DNA of 64,000 nt, from the NCBI RefSeq assembly GCF_014836935.1, contig NZ_JACSPW010000005.1:124001-188000 (forward strand). Reading direction: 5' to 3'. The stretch comes from Solibacillus merdavium (GTDB lineage Bacteria; Bacillota; Bacilli; Bacillales_A; Planococcaceae). The notes under the pieces are model-generated. The model did not search any database. It was not told the origin of the DNA and saw only the letters and a list, made by a program, of their open reading frames with translations. Of this stretch, positions 27,556-37,741 are shown one piece after another; the first letter of the stretch is position 1; every line of letters begins with the position of its first letter. Position numbers and translations under genes: made by a program.

Positions 27556-29145
27556 TTATACCGTCGCGATCGTCACTTGAGGCTGCGGTGCTATTCTTGC
27601 TACGATGATACTATTAATCGCATTAATATAGGCTAATGCAGAGGCTTTTAGTATGTCTGTATCTGCCGCTTTTGCGATGTATTTTTCACCATTATGCTCG
27701 ACAATGATTTTTACTTTTCCTAACGCCTCCTGTCCGCGCGATACAGAGCTGATATTGTATTCAATAAGCTTCACTTGAATGCCTGTTACATCCGCAATGG
27801 CTGAGTACAGTGCATCAACCGGTCCAGAACCGACTGCGCTTGATTTGAATACATCCTCCCCACGTCGAATTTTCACACTGGCAGAAGGGAATGTCGAATT
27901 TGAAATAATCTGCAGATCTTCAATATCATAAAATTGATCTGAGAATGTTTCTTTACTCGGATTATTCTTTTCCGATTTCTCATAGTAATTTTCAACAATG
28001 ACATATAAATCATGGTCATAAACTTCTTTTTTCGAGTCAGCCAGCTTTAGGAAATCCGCAAATACCCCTTCAAATTCTTCATCGTTAAAATCATTAAACC
28101 CTAATTTGGAAAGTGAATTTTTAACAGCGTGACGTCCTGATCTTGCCGTTAATATTAATTCCATATCTTCCAGTCCAACATCTTCCGGATGCACGATTTC
28201 ATACGCATCACGGGATTTTAACAGACCATCCTGGTGAATACCGGAAGAATGTGCAAATGCATTGTCTCCCGTGATTGCTTTGTTTACTTGCACATCAAGA
28301 CCCATAAAGCTTGAAACTATGCGGGATGTATTCATAATTTCTTTCGTATTAATATCGGTAAACACATCATAAACATCACCGCGCGTTTTAATGGCCATCA
28401 CTACTTCTTCCAGCGCAGCATTACCTGCGCGTTCCCCAATACCATTCATCGTTACTTCCACTTTATCCGCGCCATTTTTAATGGCTGCCAATGTATTGGC
28501 CGTAGCCATTCCAAGGTCATTATGACAGTGTACAGAAAGTAGTACCGAGTCGTCTAAATTTTTCATGCGGTAATTTAATTTCGCAATCATTTCACCCCAC
28601 TGTTCCGGTTCTGCATAACCGACTGTATCGGGTACGTTAATCATCGTCGCTCCAGCTTTCATGACGGCTTCAATCGTCTTCCAAAGATACTCAAAATCCG
28701 AACGGGATGCATCTTCTGTGGAATATTGAACTTGTGGTAAAAGTGTTTTTGCATATTTCACTGCATCGATACCAATTTGCAGAATTTGATCTTTTGATTT
28801 ACTGAATTTCTTTTCTACGTGTATGTCCGATGTGCCAAGCACCATATGAATCATCGGATTGTGTGCATATTTCACCGCATTGTATACCGAATCAATATCA
28901 TCTTTTACAGCCCGTGCCAATGCAGTAATCATGATGTCTGAACTGTTTCCTACTTTTTTTGCAACTGCCTGTACTGCATCAAAATCGCCTTGTGAAGATG
29001 CTGGGAAACCGGCTTCAATAATATCAACACCAAGCTTTTTTAATTGCTGGGCAATCTCAACTTTTTCGTATAAATTCAGTTTAGCCCCAGGCACTTGCTC
29101 GCCATCACGTAATGTCGTATCAAAAACCCAAATTTTTCTGCTCAT
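27556..29145 (-). CDS. leuA: 2-Isopropylmalate synthase
   Basis: First committed enzyme of leucine synthesis, condensing acetyl-CoA with 2-oxoisovalerate. At 529 aa it has the DRE-TIM barrel ([16 protein letters not shown]), the metal-binding [12 protein letters not shown], and the C-terminal leucine-binding regulatory domain (from about residue 400; [13 protein letters not shown]). The ATG at 29145 is eight bases after GGGG and is preferred over the ATG two codons earlier. It is preceded by a leucine T-box. No other leu or ilv gene is adjacent, so leuA is separated from the usual ilv-leu operon. Confidence 0.96.
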   Translation of the reverse strand: MSRKIWVFDTTLRDGEQVPGAKLNLYEKVEIAQQLKKLGVDIIEAGFPASSQGDFDAVQAVAKKVGNSSDIMITALARAVKDDIDSVYNAVKYAHNPMIHMVLGTSDIHVEKKFSKSKDQILQIGIDAVKYAKTLLPQVQYSTEDASRSDFEYLWKTIEAVMKAGATMINVPDTVGYAEPEQWGEMIAKLNYRMKNLDDSVLLSVHCHNDLGMATANTLAAIKNGADKVEVTMNGIGERAGNAALEEVVMAIKTRGDVYDVFTDINTKEIMNTSRIVSSFMGLDVQVNKAITGDNAFAHSSGIHQDGLLKSRDAYEIVHPEDVGLEDMELILTARSGRHAVKNSLSKLGFNDFNDEEFEGVFADFLKLADSKKEVYDHDLYVIVENYYEKSEKNNPSKETFSDQFYDIEDLQIISNSTFPSASVKIRRGEDVFKSSAVGSGPVDALYSAIADVTGIQVKLIEYNISSVSRGQEALGKVKIIVEHNGEKYIAKAADTDILKASALAYINAINSIIVARIAPQPQVTIATV

Positions 29146-29203
29146 TTTCATTTCCCCTTTTCATCTTTTATTCATTTCAATGCAACAAACAGGAGCTCAA
29201 AAT

Positions 29204-29470
29204 AAAAAACCCCGCCTCTATCCACTACGATAGAGACGAGGTTGAACTCGCGGTACCACTCTAAATTGAACGCTCATTGCTGAAACGTTCCACTTAACGA
29301 CAATTGATGTCTAGTCTTTTAACGGTGACTGCCGACTTCCCTACTCATTTTCAGGTCGTAGCTCATGGACGAGTTCAATAGTTGTATCTGCCAGTTTCCA
29401 CCACACACTGGCTCTCTAAAAGTATACAGGCTATTTACTATTTCCATTCATTGCTTAACTATTGTCTTGA
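29204..29470 (-). ncRNA. T-box riboswitch upstream of leuA (Leu)
   Basis: On the minus strand the leader contains the T-box AGAGTGGTACCGCGA (29248-29262), which pairs with the uncharged tRNA 3' end. It starts stem I with AGAGAGCC near 29417. The specifier region GAACTCGTCC gives codon CTC (29371-29373), leucine, in agreement with the downstream gene. A terminator (29204-29243, AACCTCGTCTCTAT paired with ATAGAGGCGGGGTT and a T-run) competes with the antiterminator. Confidence 0.93.
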
Positions 29471-29475
29471 AATGT

Positions 29476-29504
29476 AGTTTAACGACAATTTCCAAAGAAG
29501 TCAA
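29476..29504 (-). promoter_or_regulatory. Promoter of the leuA T-box leader
   Basis: TTGACT (29499-29504) and TAAACT (29476-29481) with a 17-bp spacer on the minus strand, about 60 bp before stem I of the T-box. Confidence 0.6.
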
Positions 29505-29529
29505 TAGTTATCTGAAAATTTAATTAATA

Positions 29530-30513
29530 TTAAATGCGATCGCCATTGAAAATTGAGTTTTTTACTACTGCATAATCAACCGTGCGAATCGCCGCCAATG
29601 TTTTACCGCCTGAATAAGAGATGGAAGACTGCAGATCCTGCTCCATTTCTGTTAATGTATCAAAAATAGACCCTTTAGAATCGACATACATTTTCTTGCC
29701 TTCTACATTTTTGCGCTCACCTTTTTGGAACTCCGATGCCGAACCGAAATATTCTTTCATTTGCTTGCCATCAATTTCAACCGTTTGACCTGGTGATTCC
29801 TCATGACCTGCAAACAGTGAACCAATCATAACCATTGATGCACCGAAACGTATCGATTTTGCAATATCACCATGTGTACGAATTCCGCCGTCAGCAATAA
29901 TTGGCTTCGTAGCAGCTTTTGAACACCAACGAAGTGCGGCTAATTGCCAGCCACCTGTACCAAATCCTGTTTTAATCTTAGTAATACAAACTTTACCTGG
30001 TCCAATACCTACCTTAGTAGCATCCGCGCCTGCATTTTCAAGCTCACGAACAGCTTCAGGCGTCCCAACATTTCCTGCAATAACAAAGCTATTCGGTAAA
30101 TGCTTTTTAATATGTCCAATCATTTCGATTACTTGATTTGAATGACCATGGGCAATATCAATTGTAATGTATTCCGGTACAAGCTGGGCATCTTTCAATT
30201 CTTCAATAAATGTATATTCTTCATCTTTTACGCCAACCGAAATCGAAGCAATATAGCCCTGCTTCTGCATGCTGCGAATAAATTCTGCACGCTTTTCCGG
30301 CTGGAAGCGGTGCATTATGTAAAAATAACCTTCAGCAGCAAGCTTCTCAGCTAATGATTCATCAATAATCGTCTGCATATTTGCAGGTACAACTGGAATT
30401 TTAAATGTATGGTTTCCTAATGTAATAGCAGTATCACACTCTGTGCGACTTTTTACTATACACTTTGCTGGTATTAATTGAATATCCTCATAATCGAAAA
30501 CTGTATCTACCAT
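29530..30513 (-). CDS. guaC: GMP reductase
   Basis: It reduces GMP to IMP with NADPH in purine salvage. At 327 aa it belongs to the IMPDH/GMPR family but has no CBS domains. The catalytic loop is [20 protein letters not shown], without the IMPDH-type flap, consistent with GuaC. The ATG at 30513 is eight bases after AGGAG. Two PurBox-like sites upstream suggest PurR repression, as for guaC in B. subtilis. Confidence 0.93.
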   Translation of the reverse strand: MVDTVFDYEDIQLIPAKCIVKSRTECDTAITLGNHTFKIPVVPANMQTIIDESLAEKLAAEGYFYIMHRFQPEKRAEFIRSMQKQGYIASISVGVKDEEYTFIEELKDAQLVPEYITIDIAHGHSNQVIEMIGHIKKHLPNSFVIAGNVGTPEAVRELENAGADATKVGIGPGKVCITKIKTGFGTGGWQLAALRWCSKAATKPIIADGGIRTHGDIAKSIRFGASMVMIGSLFAGHEESPGQTVEIDGKQMKEYFGSASEFQKGERKNVEGKKMYVDSKGSIFDTLTEMEQDLQSSISYSGGKTLAAIRTVDYAVVKNSIFNGDRI

Positions 30514-30525
30514 TTTCAACACTCC

Positions 30526-30570
30526 TAAACACGAACATTTTTATTTGTTTTTACATAATCATTCGTCATT
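30526..30570 (-). promoter_or_regulatory. Inverted PurBox pair (candidate PurR operator) upstream of guaC
   Basis: AAACACGAACATT (ending 30539) and, inverted, AATCATTCGTCATT (30557-30570) resemble the PurR consensus with a CGAA core. They are separated by 17 bp, the spacing known for B. subtilis PurR sites. Confidence 0.5.
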
Positions 30571-30841
30571 TGTTACTTTACAAAATAATGAAAGCGATGT
30601 CAACTAAAAACGAATTATTTTTTAATGTTTATCAGAATTGTTCGGTTTTATGTCTTTTTCCCCTGATTTTTATACTTTCTTCAAATAAACATTGCTCCAA
30701 TAGACAGGAAAATGATTTAATGAACAGAGGAAAAGGAGTCGATGAATTGATGGTAGTCAAGTTTATGAAAGTTAACGTAGTTCAATATTGAGCTTTCAAC
30801 TAATAGCTCAATATCATTAAAGATAATTGGAGCTGGAAAAA
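30571..30841. other. Intergenic region before the methyltransferase gene
   Basis: It contains a short reading frame (about 30720-30791, ending in VVQY) with an AAAGGAG inside. A perfect 10-bp palindrome follows (30785-30814, ATATTGAGCT/AGCTCAATAT), just before the methyltransferase RBS. No longer gene is seen. Confidence 0.4.
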
Positions 30842-31642
30842 ATGGAACATATACTAAACTGCATGAAAATTATTGGAGACGATACAATTCAACGGACTCA
30901 ATTAACGCATCGTCTTGAACTTGTACGAGCTTTTCAATTGGAAAAAGGTATGAGGATATTAGAAATCGGATGTGGTCAAGGGGATACAACCGTTGTACTT
31001 GCTGATGCCGTTGGACCTGCCGGGCAAGTTACAGCCATTGATATTGCAACTAAAGAATACGGTGCGCCCATTACATTAGGAGAAGCATCGGAAACGATCG
31101 CAAAATCTCCTCTAGGACAGATTATCGATTTTTATTACGAAACAGATTTTCTACAGTTTCATATTGAAGAACAATTTGATGTCGTTGTTTTATCTCATTG
31201 TTCTTGGTATTTTCAAAGTACTGAAATATTGGAAGCTTACATGCAGAAAATACGGACTGTAGCGAAACGAGTATGTTTTGCGGAGTGGGACATTGATTAT
31301 ACGATGCCTAGTCAGCGGGCACATTTCTGCGCAGCAAATATTTTAGCATTATATACAGCGTTTATTGAAGATGATGGCAATATCCAGAATCTATTTCATA
31401 AATCACATATCAAAAAAATACTAGAAAGTACAGAGTTCACGATTACGAATGAACAGATGGTTGATGCGAGCTACTTGCAAGATGGTCAATGGGAAGTGGA
31501 TTATAGCAATTACCTTCTCAATGAATTCCCGCAAGTTCCTGCCAAAATTCAAACATTAGTAGAAAGCTTTGCTTACTTAATGAATGAACAGCAAGAAGCT
31601 GTTTTGTCATTAAATAGCTTTGTATTATGTGCAGATGCTTAA
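30842..31642 (+). CDS. Class I SAM-dependent methyltransferase
   Basis: A 266-aa methyltransferase with the SAM-binding motif I (MRILEIGCGQGDTT), an acidic residue at VTAIDI and the motif IV-like FDVVVLSHCSW. Substrate unknown. ATG 30842 follows GGAG by nine bases. It is preceded by a short ORF and a hairpin that might control translation. The downstream repeat supplies the only obvious terminator. Confidence 0.85.
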   Translation: MEHILNCMKIIGDDTIQRTQLTHRLELVRAFQLEKGMRILEIGCGQGDTTVVLADAVGPAGQVTAIDIATKEYGAPITLGEASETIAKSPLGQIIDFYYETDFLQFHIEEQFDVVVLSHCSWYFQSTEILEAYMQKIRTVAKRVCFAEWDIDYTMPSQRAHFCAANILALYTAFIEDDGNIQNLFHKSHIKKILESTEFTITNEQMVDASYLQDGQWEVDYSNYLLNEFPQVPAKIQTLVESFAYLMNEQQEAVLSLNSFVLCADA

Positions 31643-31659
31643 TCTAGATTTATAAAAAT

Positions 31660-31880
31660 ATAGAGGTTGAGGCAAAACCAATAATGCCATTTTTCTCTGA
31701 GAGAAAAACGGCATTATTTTGCTATGTGTAAAAATTGATTTCCATTCCGGGACGCTTTCCGCGGGCACGGCCTGAGCCTGTAGTCTCAGGCGTCGTGCTG
31801 TTCCCGCTGGAGTCGCCCTCCATTCCAATCAATTTTATAAAATATCCGTTTCTTAATAAGAGGCTTCTCCATTAAATTTC
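31660..31880 (+). repeat. Interspersed intergenic repeat, copy 3
   Basis: It begins GAGGTTGAGGCAAAACC. A hairpin follows (31682-31722, AATGCCATTTTTCTC with complement), then CATTCCGGGACGCTTTCCGC, GGGCACGGCCTGAGCCTG, GCTGTTCCCGCTGGAGTCGC and CTCCATTCCAATCAATTTTA. This is the most regular copy. Confidence 0.82.
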
Positions 31881-31920
31881 TACTTCTGTTCCACCCTCTT
31901 CAAATATTACAAGCCTGTTT

Positions 31921-32646
31921 TTACCCCTTCCAATAACCTTCCAACGCTTGATCCAATTCCGCTAAAATTTCGCCCGCTGTACCTTCCAATACTAAATCAA
32001 ACTGTCCACTGTCAGAGGATTGATCCAGATTAATATACACAAGCCTTCCTTTAGCCATCTGCGGTAACTGATTAACAGGGTATACCTCTAAGCTTGTCCC
32101 TATTACAATGACTAGCTTGGCATTTTGAATTTCGTTTAATGAGCGATTCCATGCCTCCATCGGCAATGTTTCCCCAAACAACACAACATTCGGACGCAAT
32201 TTACCTGAGCAATATGTGCAAATCGCATTATTTAAAAACTGCTCTTTAGCATGTGGCTTGTTGCACTTTTGGCAACGTGCCGTCATAATATTTCCGTGCA
32301 GTTCCGCTACTTTTTTACTCCCCGCTTGCTGATGGAGCTGGTCAACATTTTGTGTAGCAATTAATGAAATAAGAGCGCGCTTTTCCAAATCCGCTAAAAT
32401 GTGATGTCCTTTATGCGGGGAACACTCTCTCAGCGCCTGAATCCTCATTTGGTAAAATTCCCGAAATAATGTGTAATTTTTTTGGAGGCTATCTGTTGTT
32501 GCGACTGTACGAGGGTCAATATTTTGCCACCACCCCGATTGGGAACGGAAATCCGGTATACCCGACTCCGTAGACATTCCAGCTCCAGTCAGCACCACTG
32601 TACTATTCGATTGCTTCATCCACTGCGCCAATAATTCTACAGTCAT
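31921..32646 (-). CDS. NAD-dependent protein deacylase (sirtuin)
   Basis: A sirtuin of 241 aa that removes acyl groups from lysines using NAD+. Motifs are GAGMSTESGIPDFRS (NAD binding), QNVDQLHQQAG, the catalytic His in ELHGN, and two zinc CxxC pairs (CQKC and CTYC). The last motif is VIGTSLEVYPV. It resembles B. subtilis SrtN or CobB. The ATG at 32646 overlaps the acetamidase stop (ATGA); an ATG two codons earlier touches the GAGGA RBS. Translational coupling with the acetamidase gene suggests a shared role, unknown. Confidence 0.92.
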   Translation of the reverse strand: MTVELLAQWMKQSNSTVVLTGAGMSTESGIPDFRSQSGWWQNIDPRTVATTDSLQKNYTLFREFYQMRIQALRECSPHKGHHILADLEKRALISLIATQNVDQLHQQAGSKKVAELHGNIMTARCQKCNKPHAKEQFLNNAICTYCSGKLRPNVVLFGETLPMEAWNRSLNEIQNAKLVIVIGTSLEVYPVNQLPQMAKGRLVYINLDQSSDSGQFDLVLEGTAGEILAELDQALEGYWKG

Positions 32647-33545
32647 AGCCATTCCTCAGTATTAAGCGATGCTAAATAACGGATCGGCAACTCCATACGC
32701 GCCGTTTTATTTGGGTCCACTATTTGACTAATTTTTAAATTACCTGCTAATGATAGTAAATGGATCGCTTCATCTTTTTTCAATGAAGTATACGCCAAGA
32801 CAGCCTTCACCATATTTTTTGTTGCATCGACTGCTGCTTCATCCAGTGTGTGCTTAGATGCGATTGTCGATAAATGCCCGTCTCGAATTAAAAACGGCGT
32901 CGGAACTGGACAGTTTTTTAACACACGCACACGGACCGTTACTTCTGCCGGCACTTCTCCACCACAAACCGACACTTCTCCATCTCCCATTGCCGCATGG
33001 CAGTCTCCAAGGGCCAACAATGCCCCCTCTACATAGACAGGTAAATACAGTGTCGTGCCTTCCGTAATAGCTGTCGTATCCATATTCCCGCCATGTACAT
33101 CAGGAACACCGCAACTGATTGCTTCGCCAATAGGTGCTGTACCGATAACACCAATCATTTTGTTTAAAGGAATCTCTATATTTTCCGTAAATTTAATTAG
33201 ATTATTCTGAATCTTCACCTGTTTAATCGTCATTTCCGTTAATTCATCACCTAGAACACCGAGTTCAGGTCCCGTCATTAATGTAACGGTATCACCAATA
33301 TCAATTTTTTCAATGAATACCTCTAGCACATCACCAGGCATTGCCTCATTTACATAGACCGGGCCGGTTGCGGGGTTAATTTGATTCCAGTCCAATTTAC
33401 TTACAGACTGCGTTTCACTTTGTATTTGATTTGTAAAGCAGTCATAAGTTTCGAACACGATACGGTCGCCATTGTTAACAGTCATAGCGGGCTCATTGTT
33501 TTTATCCATTGCATAAATTGCCTGTTCTTTTTTTATATAATGCAT
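32643..33545 (-). CDS. Acetamidase/formamidase family protein
   Basis: A 300-aa member of the FmdA/AmdA family that hydrolyses short amides to ammonia and a carboxylate. Conserved stretches are VPDVHGGNMDTTAI (near 165) and LGDCHAAMGDGEVSVCGGEV (near 195). The exact amide cannot be assigned. The RBS AAGGAGGG lies five bases before the ATG. It is upstream of and overlaps the sirtuin gene by 4 nt. Confidence 0.9.
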   Translation of the reverse strand: MHYIKKEQAIYAMDKNNEPAMTVNNGDRIVFETYDCFTNQIQSETQSVSKLDWNQINPATGPVYVNEAMPGDVLEVFIEKIDIGDTVTLMTGPELGVLGDELTEMTIKQVKIQNNLIKFTENIEIPLNKMIGVIGTAPIGEAISCGVPDVHGGNMDTTAITEGTTLYLPVYVEGALLALGDCHAAMGDGEVSVCGGEVPAEVTVRVRVLKNCPVPTPFLIRDGHLSTIASKHTLDEAAVDATKNMVKAVLAYTSLKKDEAIHLLSLAGNLKISQIVDPNKTARMELPIRYLASLNTEEWL

Positions 33546-33653
33546 GAATACCCTCCTTTACTCGTATAAAAAAAGCAAAAGCTTATAGTGTATAAACTTC
33601 TGCATCTATTCATAGCTTATCAAATTCGCTTATTACAAACTACATATTTCCAA

Positions 33654-34781
33654 TCATTCATTTACTACTTCCAGTAAAGTGTTTGTTAACAGTGCAAACC
33701 GTTCAACAATCTTGTCCTTAATAATATGTTCATGTTCTGCATGAATGCCATCACCGACAAGTCCGAGACCGTCTAATGTCGGGGTATGAACCGATGTGAA
33801 GTTGCCATCACTTGCTCCGCCGACTTCTGCGTCCTCTACTTCAAATCCTAGTTCCTCTGCCTCACCTTGCGCAATTTCAAAAAGCTCTTCACTTTCCTTA
33901 TCCCGTTCCATTGGCGGACGATTAATGCCCCCGTCGATATCGATCTGTGTGCGGCTATTATAAGGCTCTAATTTTTCGAAGTAATCGTCTATTCTTTCCT
34001 GTTCGGATTTTGTAACCGATCGAACGTCCACTCCAAGATGTGCCTCATCCGGAATGACATTTAATTTCCCTCCGCCCTGTACCATTCCGACATTTAATGT
34101 CGTTCCTTTTTCGAAATCGTTTAATGCCTCAATATTTAAAATTTGCCGTGCAGCCTCTGTAATTGCACTAACCCCATCACGAGGATTATTCCCTGCATGC
34201 GATGCGAGTCCTTTTATATTAATTAAATATCGGGATGTCCCTTTACGTGCAATTTTCAATTCGCCTGACACAGCAACAGCCGGCTCTAAAACAAATGCCG
34301 CAACGGACTTTTTAGCCTCTTCTTCAATTAAGGCTCTTGAAGTAGGACTGCCGATTTCCTCATCACTGTTCAGAAAAAATACAACCCGGCGTTTTAACGG
34401 GAAATTCATTTTTTGAACATATTTGAAAAACCAGATGGCGCTTACTAAACCAGATTTCATATCGAGAATACCAGGTCCGAAAATCTTATCATCCTCTTCT
34501 CGGTATGGTAAGGAGCCCGCATCCCATACAGTATCATAATGACCAATCATTAAGACTTGTTCTGTCCCTTCGCCTATTTCAAAACGCAAATGATTCCCAT
34601 TATGCTCCATCGCAAATTCAGTCGCTTTAATATGAAAATATTTAAAAAATTTCGACTGGATCACTTCCTTGCAAATATCTAAAAGCTCTTTGTTTTGAGA
34701 GGGAGAATCTGCCAATACTAAGCGTTTAATATCATCCTTAATATCCTGTTCGTGCAGGCTAAAATAGTCCTTCGCTTCCAT
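33654..34781 (-). CDS. M20 family metallopeptidase (carboxypeptidase G2-like)
   Basis: A 375-aa zinc peptidase. Metal ligands and catalytic residues are visible in GHYDTVWDAGSLPY, GPGILDMKSG and SDEEIGS, and the dimerisation domain spans about 180-290 (GLASHAGNNPRDGVSAI). The C-terminal histidine ligand is in DGIHAEHEH. It removes a C-terminal amino acid from a peptide or folate-like substrate; specificity is unknown. GAGGTG precedes the ATG. Confidence 0.9.
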   Translation of the reverse strand: MEAKDYFSLHEQDIKDDIKRLVLADSPSQNKELLDICKEVIQSKFFKYFHIKATEFAMEHNGNHLRFEIGEGTEQVLMIGHYDTVWDAGSLPYREEDDKIFGPGILDMKSGLVSAIWFFKYVQKMNFPLKRRVVFFLNSDEEIGSPTSRALIEEEAKKSVAAFVLEPAVAVSGELKIARKGTSRYLINIKGLASHAGNNPRDGVSAITEAARQILNIEALNDFEKGTTLNVGMVQGGGKLNVIPDEAHLGVDVRSVTKSEQERIDDYFEKLEPYNSRTQIDIDGGINRPPMERDKESEELFEIAQGEAEELGFEVEDAEVGGASDGNFTSVHTPTLDGLGLVGDGIHAEHEHIIKDKIVERFALLTNTLLEVVNE

Positions 34782-34835
34782 AAATACACCTCACATTTCC
34801 TTACCTATACCCAAAAATGCCTAAGCGTTATACAC

Positions 34836-35747
34836 TTAGACATTCGTGGATGATGATTTTTTTGTCCCCGCAATGGATAAATAAGTAATAAATAGGAGCA
34901 TTAATAAAATTCCGAAATACTGCCATTTATATAATGTAGAACCAAGCCAAACAACGGAAATTGCCATCGTTGTTAAAGGCTCGAAACTGGATAAAATACT
35001 CGTTTCAACAGGTGTTATGTATTTTAGACTTGTTAAAAATAAAATATAGGCTAACGACCCAAAAATACTCATGGAAATAATCAGTAAAACGATATTAGGA
35101 TCCAATAATAAACCCCATTCATCACTTTTCCAAAGCTGTGCCTTTACGGTAAAAATTAGACCGCTCACAATCATTCCCCATCCAATAATGACAATAACGC
35201 CAACTTCAGCCATTAACCTCGCTGGATACAGTGTATAAAATGCATACGTAAAGCCTAAAAACAACCCCCATATCAGCGCTTCACCACTAACAAGCAAATT
35301 CGACACAGAACCGTTTGTAAGCAGTAAGAATAAGCCAAATAATGTACCCGTTATGCCGATTACCTGGCTTCGTGCAGGGAATGCTTTAAATATAATTGAG
35401 GTATACACAATAATGAAAATAGGGGCTAAAAATTGTAGCAACGTAGCAATAATCGCATTGCTCACTTCAATGGATTTGACGAAAGTATATTGTAACCCCG
35501 CCATCCCCACTAAACTAAAAATGATTAGCTGAGTTGACCAGTATTTACTTTTCCATATCGAAAAAATCGATTTTTTTTGCATAGCTATAATACTTAAAAT
35601 AAAAATGCCGGCAATTATTAAACGAATGGCCAGCATAAAATCAGCAGTCATGGCCGTTTCATCCAGCATCCATTCCATCATCGGACCTGTTGCTCCCCAA
35701 AACATTGATCCGAAAATAATCATAGCTATGCCTTTCAATCGTTCCAA
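34836..35747 (-). CDS. EamA family (DMT) transporter
   Basis: A ten-helix membrane protein of two EamA repeats (FGSMFWGATGPMMEWML... and, near residue 150, LIWGLFLGFTYAFYTLYPAR). Substrate unknown; family members export amino acids or metabolites. The start is TTG 35747 with AAGAAGG seven bases upstream. A longer frame begins ten codons earlier without an RBS. Confidence 0.87.
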   Translation of the reverse strand: MERLKGIAMIIFGSMFWGATGPMMEWMLDETAMTADFMLAIRLIIAGIFILSIIAMQKKSIFSIWKSKYWSTQLIIFSLVGMAGLQYTFVKSIEVSNAIIATLLQFLAPIFIIVYTSIIFKAFPARSQVIGITGTLFGLFLLLTNGSVSNLLVSGEALIWGLFLGFTYAFYTLYPARLMAEVGVIVIIGWGMIVSGLIFTVKAQLWKSDEWGLLLDPNIVLLIISMSIFGSLAYILFLTSLKYITPVETSILSSFEPLTTMAISVVWLGSTLYKWQYFGILLMLLFITYLSIAGTKKSSSTNV

Positions 35748-35821
35748 AATAAAACCTTCTTTCCTTAAACGTTGCATAAGGAAATTTTATCATTATAAAA
35801 GTTATATGAATATAAGATTTA

Positions 35822-36118
35822 TTATTTAATTAGCTCAATCCAGCCGCTTTCCTTGATTGTAACTCGGGGTGAATAGTATTTTGGGGGTTCATAGGAAAAT
35901 ACAGTTTTTTCATAGTCGTCTTTTACGACAAATACATTTAAAAATTGAATTTCATTTATTAATTTCCGAATATGCATTTTATCTACTAATTCCGTTTTTT
36001 CATTCAATAAAATAAGCAGCTCATTTTTTATACTTAATACGTCCCTCTCATTTGCTCTACGTATTACACTTTTTGACATTTTTAGAAACTCATCAATTTT
36101 CATTAAATTTAATTCCAT
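35822..36118 (-). CDS. Unknown small protein
   Basis: A 98-aa soluble protein without a recognised domain. The N-terminal half is charged and helical (KMSKSVIRRANERD, NEKTELVDKMHIRKL). The C-terminal half has several aromatic residues (VFSYEPPKYYSPRV). ATG 36118 is chosen because GGAAAGGAAG lies six bases upstream. It is a stand-alone gene between the EamA transporter and the membrane protein. Confidence 0.6.
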   Translation of the reverse strand: MELNLMKIDEFLKMSKSVIRRANERDVLSIKNELLILLNEKTELVDKMHIRKLINEIQFLNVFVVKDDYEKTVFSYEPPKYYSPRVTIKESGWIELIK

Positions 36119-36255
36119 TTTTGTCTTCCTTTCCGTCAAGCCGATACTTGCTGTTTTTAAAATTTTAGCTTCTTAAAGTATTGAGTAATTTATTATGTTA
36201 TTTACCCAATTTCACCAAATTAACCCCTTATTAAACAAGTTCAGAAAATTAAAAA

Positions 36256-36295
36256 AAGGGTATAACAAAAGTCCAAAAACCTTTATTATACCCTT
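36256..36295 (-). terminator. Terminator of the hydrolase-membrane protein operon
   Basis: Stem AAGGGTATAA/TTATACCCTT, then a T7-8 run on the minus strand. Confidence 0.8.
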
Positions 36296-36327
36296 ACACT
36301 ACTCGACTATTTACTAGTCTATATCTA

Positions 36328-36708
36328 TTAAATTTTATAAAAATATTTATTAAAAATAATATGGATTCCACAAAATAAAGCAGCTCCTATTGCACCGATT
36401 ACGGAGAAACGAAACAAATCGGCTCCTTCAAAAAGATAAATCGCATATGGCATAGTAAAAGTAGCACCTATGATGATATAACTAAACCATTTCATTTTCA
36501 GCGAACGAATAAACTTTTCAAAAACGAACGATGTCATTACACCCACGAGCAAAAACATCGGTGCGCTTAACACGATAAAGGTTAATATTAGCGTGCTAAA
36601 TGATAAATCTTTTTCTGAAGCTGTAAAATAATTGACAACCGCCAATGCAAAGCTAAATAAAAATGTTGTAATGAGTGCAATAGTAAATTTGCGACTTAAA
36701 GCTTGCAC
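36328..36708 (-). CDS. Small four-helix membrane protein
   Basis: A 126-aa protein with four predicted membrane helices (starting ALITTFLFSFALAVVNYF and ending FSVIGAIGAALFCGIHIIF). Function unknown. The start is GTG 36708 with AGGGGGA five bases upstream; an ATG seven codons earlier would sit upstream of that RBS. It follows the alpha/beta-hydrolase gene by 10 bp, so they form one operon. Confidence 0.7.
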   Translation of the reverse strand: MQALSRKFTIALITTFLFSFALAVVNYFTASEKDLSFSTLILTFIVLSAPMFLLVGVMTSFVFEKFIRSLKMKWFSYIIIGATFTMPYAIYLFEGADLFRFSVIGAIGAALFCGIHIIFNKYFYKI

Positions 36709-36718
36709 AATATTCCCC

Positions 36719-37648
36719 CTATAAATCATTCAAAAAGGCTTCTATATGTTGAATTGTACAGGCAATTTCTTCATGAAAAACATGATTTTGTGTGAAATAA
36801 CTATGAACAATTCCTTCCATTATAATGCTTTTCGTAGGCGTTCCCATTACTGATAACTTCTCACCAAATAGTAAAGCTTCATCTCGAAGAACATCATACT
36901 CAGCAGCAAAAATTAAAGTCTCCGGAAAGTTTGAAAAGTCCTTTAATAGCAATGGTGCAGCAAGTGGATTTTGAGCATCATGACTAGATGAAATATAATA
37001 ACGGCTAAACCATTGCATTACATCTTTATCAAGACCAAATCCTTTCTCAAACAGTTTATAGGAGTTCGAATGAAAGCTCAAGTCAGTAACAGGATATAAT
37101 AAAATTTGTGCATGAATCGGCTGAAGCTCGCTAGATTGTGAAACTAATTGACAAACCGCAATTGCTAAATTTCCCCCAGCGCTATCCCCTGCTACCGAGA
37201 TTTTCCGCGCATTGCCATTGAAAGATTCAGCGTGCTGCACCACCCATAAATAACTATCAAATGAGTCATAGACAGGTATCGGAAATGGATGCTCAGGTGC
37301 CAATCGATATTCGACTGATACGACAATCTGACCAGTAGTAAAAGCTAAGCGTGAACAACTTTCATGACACGTACTCAAGTCATTTAAAACCCACCCGCCG
37401 CCATGGTAATACATTATGATATTAAATGGCCCGTTTCCATGAGGTGTGTAAATACGAATGCCAATTTCTGCACCATCACGCATAGAGATAGAGCGATCTT
37501 CAATCTTTGCTAAATCGGCAAGTTTCGCTTCTTTCTTCGGCAATTTAGCGCGTATTTCTCTCGCTTCTTTGTACGTAAGGGATGCTAAAGAAGGTATTTC
37601 ATTAAGTTGATTCAAATATTGTTTCGTATGTTCATATAAGGCATTCAT
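36719..37648 (-). CDS. Alpha/beta hydrolase fold-3 esterase
   Basis: A 309-aa hormone-sensitive-lipase-type esterase. The oxyanion-hole motif HGGGW (near 82), the nucleophile motif GDSAGG (near 154), the acid in AAEYDVLRDE and the C-terminal histidine in GIVHSYF are all visible. It hydrolyses short-chain esters; the natural substrate is unknown. The RBS GGAGATGGG precedes the ATG. It is the first gene of a two-gene unit with a small membrane protein. Confidence 0.9.
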   Translation of the reverse strand: MNALYEHTKQYLNQLNEIPSLASLTYKEAREIRAKLPKKEAKLADLAKIEDRSISMRDGAEIGIRIYTPHGNGPFNIIMYYHGGGWVLNDLSTCHESCSRLAFTTGQIVVSVEYRLAPEHPFPIPVYDSFDSYLWVVQHAESFNGNARKISVAGDSAGGNLAIAVCQLVSQSSELQPIHAQILLYPVTDLSFHSNSYKLFEKGFGLDKDVMQWFSRYYISSSHDAQNPLAAPLLLKDFSNFPETLIFAAEYDVLRDEALLFGEKLSVMGTPTKSIIMEGIVHSYFTQNHVFHEEIACTIQHIEAFLNDL

Positions 37649-37741
37649 TTTATCCCATCTCCAATCCTTTTATTCCGATAAACTTACTATGTTATAAGAA
37701 TAAACTAAATTGTAACATTTTGCAAAGGGCGGTGATAAAAA

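Noticed and set aside
29160-29470. tRNA or structured sRNA between leuA and guaC
   Set aside because: The conserved GGTACCGCG, specifier loop and terminator identify a T-box leader, not a tRNA.
31625-31828. Minus-strand frame of 67 codons
   Set aside because: It is within repeat copy 3 and has no RBS.
34054-34416. Plus-strand frame of 120 codons opposite the M20 peptidase gene
   Set aside because: Antisense shadow of a conserved enzyme, with no RBS or domain.
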